Numbered from the stretch's first letter, positions 1 through 5,223 are shown. The stretch is DNA of 5,298 bases from an uncultured Bacteroides sp. (GCA_900555635.1 USLU01000159.1:1-5298); one strand, 5' to 3'. Notes: a model not told the origin generated them from the letters alone. Numbers and translations are program-made.

Positions 1-64
1 AAAAAAAATCCGCTACGATTTCCTGTTCACCGAGGAAACGCACAATCGCATACCACAAAGGCAT
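1..64 (-). CDS. Possible 5' end of a gene leaving the window (partial, unknown)
   Basis: Reading leftward from an ATG at 64-62, the frame stays open to the window edge and gives MPLWYAIVRFLGEQEIVADFF (21 residues seen). A Bacteroides -7 element lies just upstream (87-80), and GGAA at 73-70 would sit about 5-8 nt before the ATG as a weak ribosome binding site. The expected transcript start (around 71-74) leaves a leader of only about ten bases, so the true start could instead be further left, outside the window. The fragment ends in a run of Phe codons made by an A-run on the plus strand, which weakens the case. Too little protein is visible to name a family. It is transcribed in the same direction as hipBA but is separated from it by more than 300 bp and a terminator-like stem, so it is probably a separate unit. 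Confidence 0.4.
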   Translation of the reverse strand, partial: MPLWYAIVRFLGEQEIVADFF

Positions 65-79
65 ACTACGTTCCAATGA

Positions 80-111
80 CAAAGGTACAAATACTTTTCG
101 GAAAATAACAA
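80..111 (-). promoter_or_regulatory. Bacteroides-type promoter for the partial gene at the left edge
   Basis: On the minus strand TACCTTTG (87-80) matches the Bacteroidota -7 consensus TAnnTTTG exactly. A CTTG tetramer at about 112-109 lies 21 nt further upstream, matching the TTTG -33 element in three of four bases. A transcript would start around 71-74 and run left. The assignment rests on consensus matching only. Confidence 0.45.
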
Positions 112-124
112 GAGAGAGGTATAA

Positions 125-211
125 ATGTTTAGTGAAAATCAAAGACAGAATATTGTATTAAAAAAAGCCGGTTATTCGAATCGTTTTAAAGTTTACACAA
201 TCCTGTTTTAA
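125..211 (+). CDS. Short reading frame with a good ribosome binding site, possible frameshifted 5' half of the downstream frame
   Basis: An ATG at 125 follows AGAGAGAGG at a few bases' spacing, one of the clearest Shine-Dalgarno sequences in the window. The frame runs for 28 codons (starting MFSENQRQNIVLKKAGYSN) to a TAA at 209-211. No family is recognised. A run of seven A at 160-166 lies in the middle of it. Dropping one A, or slipping there, moves translation into the open frame that starts at 162 and carries cold-shock-like sequence to 449, for a combined product of about 108 residues. It may therefore be the start of a pseudogene or slippery gene rather than a true small peptide. A peptide gene in its own right is possible but unsupported. 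Confidence 0.25.
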   Translation: MFSENQRQNIVLKKAGYSNRFKVYTILF

Positions 212-241
212 TGAGGAAACATATCCGGCATCATTTTTTTT
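160..241. terminator. Long-loop stem flanked by A7 and T8, candidate bidirectional terminator
   Basis: GCCGGTTAT at 167-175 pairs with ATATCCGGC at 221-229 (8 of 9 pairs, one T-T mismatch, loop 45 nt). On the minus strand the stem is followed at once by seven T (complement of 160-166), the usual order for an intrinsic terminator of the hipBA transcript, whose last gene stops about 165 bp upstream of it. On the plus strand the stem is followed after four bases by eight T (234-241). The long loop makes it weaker than a textbook terminator. Confidence 0.4.
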
Positions 242-449
242 CGTGTATTATCGCAGAAGAGATCATCCGGTCTATTTCAATTTTCCGGTAGGACACGTGA
301 CTCATAACCTGCCGCTCATTAATGGAGCGAGAGTAGAATTTACCATCAGGGAAAAGGAGGTTGAATTTTATTGTCCTGATAACACTACAGCCCATTCAAA
401 CAGCAGAGAAAACAAAGGAACTGTATCTATCAAAACGGTGGGCAAATAA
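162..449 (+). pseudogene. Cold-shock-domain-like reading frame, probably frameshifted or degenerate
   Basis: The frame is open from 162 to the TAA at 447-449, but its only usual start is GTG at 243, which lacks a ribosome binding site. The product reads CFNEET...FFFVYYRRRD, then HPVYFNFPVGHV, then LPLINGARVEFTI. This order recalls a cold-shock (OB-fold) domain: a WFN-like strand, an RNP2-like VFVHF strand (here VYFNF) and the L-x-x-G-x-x-VEF strand. The aromatic RNP1 strand KGFGFI is not conserved. The last ~18 codons (396-449) are antisense to the end of hipA. A ribosome binding site and ATG exist at 125 in another frame, and removing one A from 160-166 would fuse the two. My reading is a frameshifted or decaying nucleic-acid-binding protein gene. 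The similarity is by eye, so it could be a chance open frame. Confidence 0.3.
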
Positions 450-1670
450 ATCTATCTCACGCTTCGAAATTTGGAGCCTCATAGCCAATTGACGCCAACC
501 TTTCATAGTGTCAACTACTTCGGAAATTATTTTTACAGCCATGTCTTTGCTAAGCATATAATCCTCACAAGCATCCAACAAAATCGTCAAATCCGACTCA
601 CAAGAAGAACTGGAGATTAGCAAACTTTGCTGTTCATTCAAAGTCGGGTTCATATCATACGCCGGAGAAAGAGTCCACCCTTTGGGAGTTAATAGAAAGC
701 CATGATTACGAAAATGATCATCCGTATTACCCACACAGATATTGAATGCTACTCTACGATAAAGCTCTTGAAGATTAACTTCTACATTCGTACAACCCTG
801 TATCATAAAGTCAACAATATCCAGATAACCATTCCCTGTACCAGCATTAGCTCCATCCATCAATCCAAGCAGAGTCATAGCGGAAGCAAAATGAATGCGC
901 TTTCCATCATCTCTCCGATCAAACCGCTTGGATAAAAAGGTATGATATTTACTTTCTGTAGCAAGTACTCCGGTTGAAGCTACCCTGATTCCAGCTTTCG
1001 CTGCCAGAAGATGACAAAAATGTTCCCATAGACCGACATCATAATCATCTTTCCGGGATGGAAATTTAGCGATATACAATATTTCCTGTTCATCAGTCAC
1101 ACTCGCTTTTGGCCGTGCACCTCCAAGAGAGGTACCGGGTTGAATTAGCTGAATCAGCCATTTTTTATCTGGCAAAAGATTCTGTTCTTCACTTTTCTCA
1201 ATCTCCTGACTGGCATACATCAGTTCCCGGACAGCCGTAAGTGGAGGTATTCGCAATTTATTACTGATATTGATAAAATCACCGTTAGGATTCTCTTTAA
1301 AACGAAAACCACCCATCCGAGAAAAGTCATCAATGCCCACTAGATAATCAAATGAAGTCAGTCGACGTACAGCACGTTTTTCTTCTGCTGCCAACAACTG
1401 CTCACGTCTGTTCAGTAAAGCTCGTCCCCAGCGATCGGGTAAAGCATCAGAAAAACATCCAAAGATACCTTTGCCTTGTTGGGCATATTGTATTCCAGGA
1501 TAGTTATTCAAATCTTCACTTAAAAACAAGTCCCCATATTTTTTCAGCCAATCATTACTAAACTGAAATCCATACGTTTCTGAACCACGAAGCACTTCAT
1601 AGCTCAATTCACCAATCAATTCTATATCTTTCAGCCAATCAAAATCGGCATATACTTCTATCTTTTTCAT
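396..1670 (-). CDS. hipA: HipA-family serine/threonine kinase toxin
   Basis: This 424-residue protein is a full-length HipA. In well-studied members the kinase phosphorylates translation factors such as glutamyl-tRNA synthetase and arrests growth until neutralised by HipB; this target is not evident here. The N-terminal domain (about 1-110) has the typical ALPDRWGRALL segment at 76-86. The kinase core has the glycine-rich loop GTSLGGARPKA (179-189), with S181 at the place of the autophosphorylated serine of E. coli HipA. It also has the ATP-binding lysine K202 (YIAKFPS), SKRFDR (247-252), the catalytic loop GNTDDHFRNHGF (314-325; D317 catalytic, N322 metal-binding) and SPAYDMNP with the metal-binding D339. 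All key residues are present, so it is probably active. Its ATG overlaps the hipB stop as ATGA, indicating translational coupling and shared control. The symbol is a family name; the ortholog was not checked. Confidence 0.93.
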   Translation of the reverse strand: MKKIEVYADFDWLKDIELIGELSYEVLRGSETYGFQFSNDWLKKYGDLFLSEDLNNYPGIQYAQQGKGIFGCFSDALPDRWGRALLNRREQLLAAEEKRAVRRLTSFDYLVGIDDFSRMGGFRFKENPNGDFINISNKLRIPPLTAVRELMYASQEIEKSEEQNLLPDKKWLIQLIQPGTSLGGARPKASVTDEQEILYIAKFPSRKDDYDVGLWEHFCHLLAAKAGIRVASTGVLATESKYHTFLSKRFDRRDDGKRIHFASAMTLLGLMDGANAGTGNGYLDIVDFMIQGCTNVEVNLQELYRRVAFNICVGNTDDHFRNHGFLLTPKGWTLSPAYDMNPTLNEQQSLLISSSSCESDLTILLDACEDYMLSKDMAVKIISEVVDTMKGWRQLAMRLQISKREIDLFAHRFDRYSSFVFSAV

Positions 1671-1996
1671 TGACTAGTTTTCTTTTTAGACGCTCTCTCC
1701 CGTTGCTTCAAGCTCAAGTCCTGCAATGCTTTGCCCATTTTATCCTCTTTTGCCAATAAAAGAATATCACCATCCAGCTGCAAAGCATAGAGTACTCTCA
1801 AATAAATACCAATAGAAACAGTAGGCAATCCCTTTTCCACCCGTGAGACCGTAAGTTCCGAACAAGTAGCGCGTTCTGCTACCTGCGCAATACTCAAATT
1901 CCGTCTCAAACGAGCCAATTTTATTTGTTCGCCTACAATCTGCATTTTCGAAATCAACTTGCGGGGAAGTTTAGTTCCCATCGTACTCTTTGTCAT
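1667..1996 (-). CDS. hipB: HipB-like XRE-family antitoxin and repressor
   Basis: This 109-residue protein is the expected antitoxin and autorepressor partner of the downstream HipA kinase. An XRE/Cro-type helix-turn-helix domain spans about 22-77 (GEQIKLARLRRNLSIAQVAE, then SELTVSRVEKG as turn and recognition helix, then IYLRVLYALQL). The tail after residue 85 contains KMGKALQDLSLKQRERASKK, a GxxLQDLxLxxR pattern with a basic end that is common in HipA-linked regulators. In characterised systems HipB dimers bind HipA and DNA together. The ATG at 1996 is chosen because the -7 box at 2028-2021 predicts a transcript start near 2014, leaving a leader of roughly 18 nt. The next ATG (1981, residue 6) would also keep the whole domain and cannot be excluded. 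The gene overlaps hipA by 4 bp. The inverted repeat around its promoter suggests self-repression. Confidence 0.9.
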   Translation of the reverse strand: MTKSTMGTKLPRKLISKMQIVGEQIKLARLRRNLSIAQVAERATCSELTVSRVEKGLPTVSIGIYLRVLYALQLDGDILLLAKEDKMGKALQDLSLKQRERASKKKTSQ

Positions 1997-2007
1997 AATC
2001 GTAATCT

Positions 2008-2051
2008 ATCATATAATATACAAAGATAAGATTTATTATTTATTATATGAT
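2008..2051 (-). promoter_or_regulatory. hipBA promoter inside a perfect 11-bp inverted repeat (candidate HipB operators)
   Basis: On the minus strand TATCTTTG (2028-2021) matches the -7 consensus TAnnTTTG; no clear -33 TTTG is seen at the usual distance. ATCATATAATA at 2008-2018 and TATTATATGAT at 2041-2051 are exact inverted copies separated by 22 bp, with centres 33 bp apart, about three helical turns. One arm covers the predicted transcript start, the other the -33 region, and the -7 box lies between them. This is the arrangement expected for cooperative autorepression by a dimeric HipB. HipB binding is inferred from position, and AT-richness raises the chance of coincidence. Confidence 0.6.
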
Positions 2052-2439
2052 TGGTTGATAAGAAAAAGATTGGATTATTCCATATTAAATATTACTGGAT
2101 TCTCTCTATTATTTCATCTATCATTTATTATTAGACTTATCAATAGAGTGTCCGGCAAGAATCCGGTCCAGACTTTCATCACAACACCTATCATCCGAAG
2201 TTTGGATAATAAATGAGCATTGATAGCACGCTTTCGATAAGTAGCCAATATATCTTTCTTCAGCTTCACCCCTTTAAGTATAGAGTTATAAATTTGCAAT
2301 GTCTTTCCATAGGTAATTCGATGCCGACCAGCTACTTTCTCTATTGATTCTCCTGTAAAAATAGGCTACTTTTGAAACAAATAGAATTGACTATTTATCG
2401 CCTCATCCCATTCACAAGATAAAACAATAGCATTTTTAT
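2029..2439. other. AT-rich intergenic region without an intact gene
   Basis: About 400 bp between the divergently transcribed hipBA unit and the DUF6078 gene. Its right end carries the upstream operator-like repeat of the DUF6078 promoter (from 2414) and its left end the distal arm of the hipBA operator (2041-2051). In between I see only the possible remnant at 2114-2347. No RNA gene, insertion-sequence end or further promoter could be supported. Its length and decayed look suggest a gene once lay here. Confidence 0.5.
2114..2347 (-). pseudogene. Possible gene remnant upstream of hipBA (unknown family)
   Basis: On the minus strand a frame stays open from just after a TAG at about 2350-2348 to a TGA at 2116-2114, roughly 77 codons. 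It reads IFTGESIEKVAGRHRITYG, then KTLQIYNSILKGVKLKKDI, then LATYRKRAINAHLLSKLR. The composition (mixed charged and hydrophobic, helical-looking, rich in Lys/Arg) looks more protein-like than the surrounding AT-rich DNA. There is no ATG near its beginning, only a TTG at 2299, and no ribosome binding site or promoter. I do not recognise the family; a decayed DNA-binding or mobile-element protein is a guess. It may equally be a chance open frame. Confidence 0.22.
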
Positions 2440-2444
2440 CTTGT
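2414..2444. promoter_or_regulatory. 11-bp perfect inverted repeat overlapping the -33 box (candidate operator)
   Basis: ACAAGATAAAA at 2414-2424 and TTTTATCTTGT at 2434-2444 are exact inverted copies around a 9-nt spacer. The right arm contains the CTTG (2440-2443) that serves as -33 element of the promoter for the gene at 2496. A further near-copy, CAGGATAAAA at 2448-2457 (one change from CAAGATAAAA at 2415-2424, exactly 33 bp downstream), lies between the -33 and -7 elements. A bound dimer here would block or modulate RNA polymerase. No T-run follows the right arm, so a terminator is unlikely. The regulator is unknown. Confidence 0.5.
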
Positions 2445-2471
2445 CTACAGGATAAAAAACACCTATATTTG
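2440..2471 (+). promoter_or_regulatory. Bacteroides-type promoter of the DUF6078-like gene
   Basis: TATATTTG (2464-2471) matches the -7 consensus TAnnTTTG exactly, and CTTG (2440-2443) matches the -33 TTTG in three of four bases at a 20-nt spacing, within the 19-21 nt norm. The transcript should start near 2478, leaving a leader of about 18 nt. The leader is A-rich with no Shine-Dalgarno sequence, which is usual in Bacteroides. Confidence 0.7.
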
Positions 2472-2495
2472 TATCATTGATAAGATATAAAAATC

Positions 2496-2930
2496 ATGAA
2501 CCCAAAAATTGACTTTAACGACGTCCCAAAGAATTATTTATACTGCACCCACAGCAAATGTCCGCGCCGTAATAAATGCCTACGCTATCAAGCTACGCTC
2601 TGTATACCGCAAAACGTTCCTGATTTCCGGACAGTCAATCCCAACCATATAATAGGAAACGAAGACAACTGCAACTTTTTCAAACCATACTGCACTTCAC
2701 GCTTTGCATGCGGAATAGACCACATATTGGACAACCTCCCCTATTCTACGGCTGTCACCATCCGCAAAGAATTATATTCTTTGATGGGGCGCAGTATGTT
2801 TTACCGCATCCGCAACAAAGAACGAATGCTACATCCTGACGAACAAAAGCAGATTGTCGCTGTCTTTCTAAAACATGGTATCGAAAATAAACCAGAATTC
2901 GACCAATATATCGATTTATTCGATTGGTAA
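2496..2930 (+). CDS. Cysteine-rich DUF6078-like protein
   Basis: This 144-residue soluble protein has no signal peptide or membrane segment. The N-terminal half is cysteine-rich: C17, C22, C28, C36, then C59, C66 and C72, with H19 nearby. The segment YLYCTHSKCPRRNKCLRYQA (15-34) and the later NCNFFKPYC suggest a metal-binding or Fe-S fold, but no ligand is proven. The C-terminal half (about 92-144) is helical and carries FYRIRNKERMLHPDEQKQIV followed by an acidic FDQYIDLFDW end. I recognise it as the kind of short Bacteroides protein classed as DUF6078, function unknown; this is from memory, not a search. It starts at ATG 2496, about 18 nt after the predicted transcript start, and appears to be a single-gene unit. 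The operator-like repeats upstream suggest tight regulation. The gene converges on the 249-residue gene across an 86-bp palindrome. Confidence 0.75.
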   Translation: MNPKIDFNDVPKNYLYCTHSKCPRRNKCLRYQATLCIPQNVPDFRTVNPNHIIGNEDNCNFFKPYCTSRFACGIDHILDNLPYSTAVTIRKELYSLMGRSMFYRIRNKERMLHPDEQKQIVAVFLKHGIENKPEFDQYIDLFDW

Positions 2931-2985
2931 AACCTTTATCAGAAAGGCTATAAAGTGGCGTTTCCGAATATTCTGACAAGGGATA

Positions 2986-3071
2986 ATACTCACCCCTATG
3001 AGAAAAAATACTCATACTAATGGGAATATATTCTCATAGGTATGAGTATTTTTTCTCATAGGGGTGAGTAT
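2986..3071. repeat. 86-bp near-perfect palindrome made of four 19-nt modules
   Basis: The outer 32 bp (2986-3017 and 3040-3071) are exact inverted copies. Counting inward, only 3018/3039, 3019/3038 and 3023/3034 fail to pair, and the centre GAATATATTC (3024-3033) is itself palindromic. The element breaks into four modules: ATACTCACCCCTATGAGAA (2986-3004), ATACTCATACTAATGGGAA (3008-3026) and their mirror forms TTCTCATAGGTATGAGTAT (3031-3049) and TTCTCATAGGGGTGAGTAT (3053-3071). The outer modules are joined to the inner ones by AAA or TTT, and module centres are 22, 23 and 22 bp apart. It lies between two convergent genes, 55 bp after one stop and 10 bp after the other. It could form a very long RNA hairpin (bidirectional terminator), a cruciform, a dispersed repeat, or an array of protein sites. 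No transposase or target-site duplication is evident. Confidence 0.9.
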
Positions 3072-3081
3072 CGTTGAGAAT

Positions 3082-3831
3082 TTAACCAGCCTTATCTATA
3101 AGCTCCAATATCATCCGTGCAAACTCTTGAACAATCTTATTATTTTCTGACCGACTCACAACGTCCTCCTCATGTGTATCCAGTTCAAGATCCTCTTGCA
3201 ATCGGAACATTTCCTCTTTTCCACATGTTATCAGTTGATCCTTTTTACACATATTCCAAGGAACGAAAGTCTTGCAGATAAAAAGCTCCATGCCGGACAC
3301 CATCATAACCGACCCGAGCGAGATGCCATCCGGACTGGTATACCACACAGGATTCAGCAACTCTTTCATTTCTTCTTCACTCAAGAATAAATGGTCGGTA
3401 TTATAGCGCATGGCGGTGTTCGTTTTAAAATACCTTTTTATCAGATCCTCTCCGGTGAGTTCCAACCCCATCCGCAGGGCATATCTGCTGAAAAAATGAG
3501 GAGGATAAAAAGTCACACCGGGGACAGAACCTTCTTTAGTCGGTAAATCGTATCGATAAACATACTTGCCGTGATCTGTTTCTCTGACACAAACAAGAAA
3601 GCTATCAACATATTGCTTCAAACGTCGCTTACTCTTGGCGAAAAATATCAAAATCCATTTGTTCTTCCTGGGTGAAGTGACTGTAGAGAAAAGAAACATC
3701 GGAAATCTGCTTTGCCTGCGGAAATACTTTAGAGCATCCGGCATTTTTTTTCGCATTATCATGCTCACGTCCATATAGTCCTTTGCTACTTCATTCGCCA
3801 ATTCCTCGTAAGACATTTGTGAAGTTATCAT
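3082..3831 (-). CDS. Uncharacterised 249-residue protein cotranscribed with the MATE transporter
   Basis: I do not recognise a named family. The protein looks cytosolic: no signal peptide, no membrane segments, many charged residues. Visible landmarks are an N-terminal helical part (MSYEELANEVAKDYMDVS, from residue 6), PHFFSRYALRMG at 111-122 (an H-F-x-x-R-Y-x-x-R pattern), SEEEMKELLN (151-160), SPDGISLGSVMMVSGMELF (166-184) and KTFVPWNMCKKDQL (187-200), followed by an acidic stretch ELDTHEED (216-223) and a C-terminal helix. The HFxxRY pattern with a later KTFxxxxMxxxQ segment feels familiar from unannotated Bacteroides proteins, but I cannot assign a role. ATG 3831 is preceded by AAAGGAAAT, a good ribosome binding site, so I prefer it to the ATG at 3816. 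It begins 11 bp after the MATE stop, so it is very probably in the same transcript, with no promoter of its own visible. Confidence 0.85.
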   Translation of the reverse strand: MITSQMSYEELANEVAKDYMDVSMIMRKKMPDALKYFRRQSRFPMFLFSTVTSPRKNKWILIFFAKSKRRLKQYVDSFLVCVRETDHGKYVYRYDLPTKEGSVPGVTFYPPHFFSRYALRMGLELTGEDLIKRYFKTNTAMRYNTDHLFLSEEEMKELLNPVWYTSPDGISLGSVMMVSGMELFICKTFVPWNMCKKDQLITCGKEEMFRLQEDLELDTHEEDVVSRSENNKIVQEFARMILELIDKAG

Positions 3832-3842
3832 ATTTCCTTTTT

Positions 3843-5204
3843 TTAATGTTTCAAATTACTTGATAATGAAAACTGCCGGAACTGCCACCACAACATACCT
3901 CCGGATATAAGACTAGCCGCCAAATCTGCCACAGGCATACTGGCCCAAACGCCTATTTGTCCATAATAATGAGGCAAAATCAACAAACAGGGAACCAGAA
4001 ATAACATCTGCCGCGTCAGCGACAAGAAAATGGCTTTACTTGCCATTCCGATACTCTGGAAGAAGTTGGAAGCTACCATCTGAAAACCAACAATCGGGTA
4101 GAAAAATACCACAATACGAAAACCTTTAGAAGCAATATTGATTAATTCTTCGTCCGAAGTAAAGATGGAAGATACGATTTCCGGAATGAACATACCTATC
4201 AGGAAACCAATCGTCGTCACTACAGTCGCACAGCAAATGGTTGCTTTCAGCACTTTCGTCACACGGGGATAGAGCTTCGCACCAAAATTATATCCCGCAA
4301 TAGGCTGCATCCCCTGATTCAATCCCAACACAATCATAATAAAGACAAAGACGATGCGATTGACAATACCGAATGCTCCGATTGCCAAATCACCTCCATA
4401 TTCTTTCAATCCCTGATTAATCAGAATCACAATAAAACAAGAAGCCATATTCATCAGGAAGGGAGACATACCGATAGCCAATGAATCCAGCACGATTTTC
4501 CGTTTCAAACGGAAAATACCTTTTTTCAACCGTATCAGCTCGTCTTTACGGCAGAACAAATGAAGCTGCCAGACCAATGCGATCAACTGTGCACAAACCG
4601 TAGCCGTAGCCGCCCCACGGATTCCCCAGTCAAATACAAAAATAAACAATGGCGCAAGCAATATATTGATTATCACTGTCGTTATTGTTGCCATCATCGC
4701 TTTCTGCGGATGGCCCGAAGCACGGAGCACTGCATTCAGTCCCAGATATAAATGGGTAACCACATTTCCGAGCAAGATAACCTGCATAAATTCACGGGCA
4801 TATTTCACCGTTTCATCGCTTCCCCCGAAAAAGTAAAGTATCGGATCGAGGAAAGGAAGAACAATTACCGTAAAAGAAATACCTATAATAAGGTTTAATA
4901 CAAACACATTTCCCAAAACCCGCTGTGCGGTATCATAATCTTTCTGTCCCAGCTTCACCGAAATCAATGTAGCCGCACCGACACCGACCAGTGAGCCGAA
5001 AGCCGCGGCAAGATTCATTAGCGGGAAAGTTAACGCCAATCCGGAAATAGCCATCGCACCCACCCCGTGACCGATGAAAATACTATCTACCATATTGTAA
5101 AGAGAAGACGCCGTCATGGCGATAATTGCCGGAATGGCATACTGCATTAAAAGCTTCCCAATCTTTTCCGTACCCAACGCAGTGGGTGTCTTTTGTCCTG
5201 TCAT
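3843..5204 (-). CDS. MATE-family efflux transporter (MepA/DinF-like)
   Basis: This 453-residue inner-membrane antiporter would export drugs or cationic metabolites in exchange for Na+ or H+, as is known for the MATE family; the substrate cannot be read from sequence. It has the usual length and about twelve hydrophobic segments in two halves. Family landmarks are QYAIPAIIAMTASSLYNMVD and IFIGHGVGAMAISGLALTFP near the start, LRASGHPQKAM before mid-protein, GLNQGMQPIAGYNFGAKLYP in the second half, and FFQSIGMASKAIFLSLTRQM near the C-terminus. The two-half repeat shows in ASGHPQKAM versus SIGMASKAI. An ATG ten codons upstream (5234) also lies in frame, but the -7 box TATCTTTG (5231-5224) places the transcript start downstream of it, so I choose ATG 5204 (MTGQKTPTALG). 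It is the first gene of a two-gene operon with the 249-residue protein. Confidence 0.93.
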   Translation of the reverse strand: MTGQKTPTALGTEKIGKLLMQYAIPAIIAMTASSLYNMVDSIFIGHGVGAMAISGLALTFPLMNLAAAFGSLVGVGAATLISVKLGQKDYDTAQRVLGNVFVLNLIIGISFTVIVLPFLDPILYFFGGSDETVKYAREFMQVILLGNVVTHLYLGLNAVLRASGHPQKAMMATITTVIINILLAPLFIFVFDWGIRGAATATVCAQLIALVWQLHLFCRKDELIRLKKGIFRLKRKIVLDSLAIGMSPFLMNMASCFIVILINQGLKEYGGDLAIGAFGIVNRIVFVFIMIVLGLNQGMQPIAGYNFGAKLYPRVTKVLKATICCATVVTTIGFLIGMFIPEIVSSIFTSDEELINIASKGFRIVVFFYPIVGFQMVASNFFQSIGMASKAIFLSLTRQMLFLVPCLLILPHYYGQIGVWASMPVADLAASLISGGMLWWQFRQFSLSSNLKH

Positions 5205-5223
5205 ACCTATTAGTTTGAGGCGG

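Noticed and set aside
702..935. Plus-strand reading frame of 77 codons
   Set aside because: It lies wholly antisense to the well-supported hipA gene, has no ribosome binding site and no recognisable protein features.
1352..1561. Plus-strand reading frame of 69 codons
   Set aside because: It is antisense to hipA in a region coding for conserved HipA residues; composition is explained by the real gene on the other strand.
2008..2051. Invertible (phase-variable) promoter like those of Bacteroides capsule loci
   Set aside because: The segment between the repeats is only 22 bp, much shorter than known invertible promoter segments, and no recombinase gene is present.
1959..2216. Plus-strand reading frame of 85 codons, hydrophobic (a possible small membrane protein)
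   Set aside because: It begins inside hipB on the opposite strand, reads through the hipBA operator and AT-rich intergenic DNA, and its Ile/Tyr richness follows from that base composition. No ribosome binding site is seen.
2934..2948. Small hairpin CCTTT-ATCAG-AAAGG just after the DUF6078-like stop
   Set aside because: Only five base pairs and no T-run on the plus strand; the T4 stretch on the minus strand is too weak to call a terminator.
2755..3015. Minus-strand reading frame of 86 codons
   Set aside because: It is antisense to the DUF6078-like gene and starts within the left arm of the palindrome; its cysteines are a mirror effect of the real gene.
2986..3071. CRISPR array or insertion-sequence end
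   Set aside because: The four modules are in mirrored orientation with 3-4-nt linkers rather than unique spacers, and there is no cas gene, transposase or clear target duplication.
3172..3390. Plus-strand reading frame of 72 codons
   Set aside because: It is antisense to the 249-residue gene and has no independent support.
4560..4751. Plus-strand reading frame of 63 codons
   Set aside because: It is antisense to the MATE transporter, whose membrane segments explain the region.
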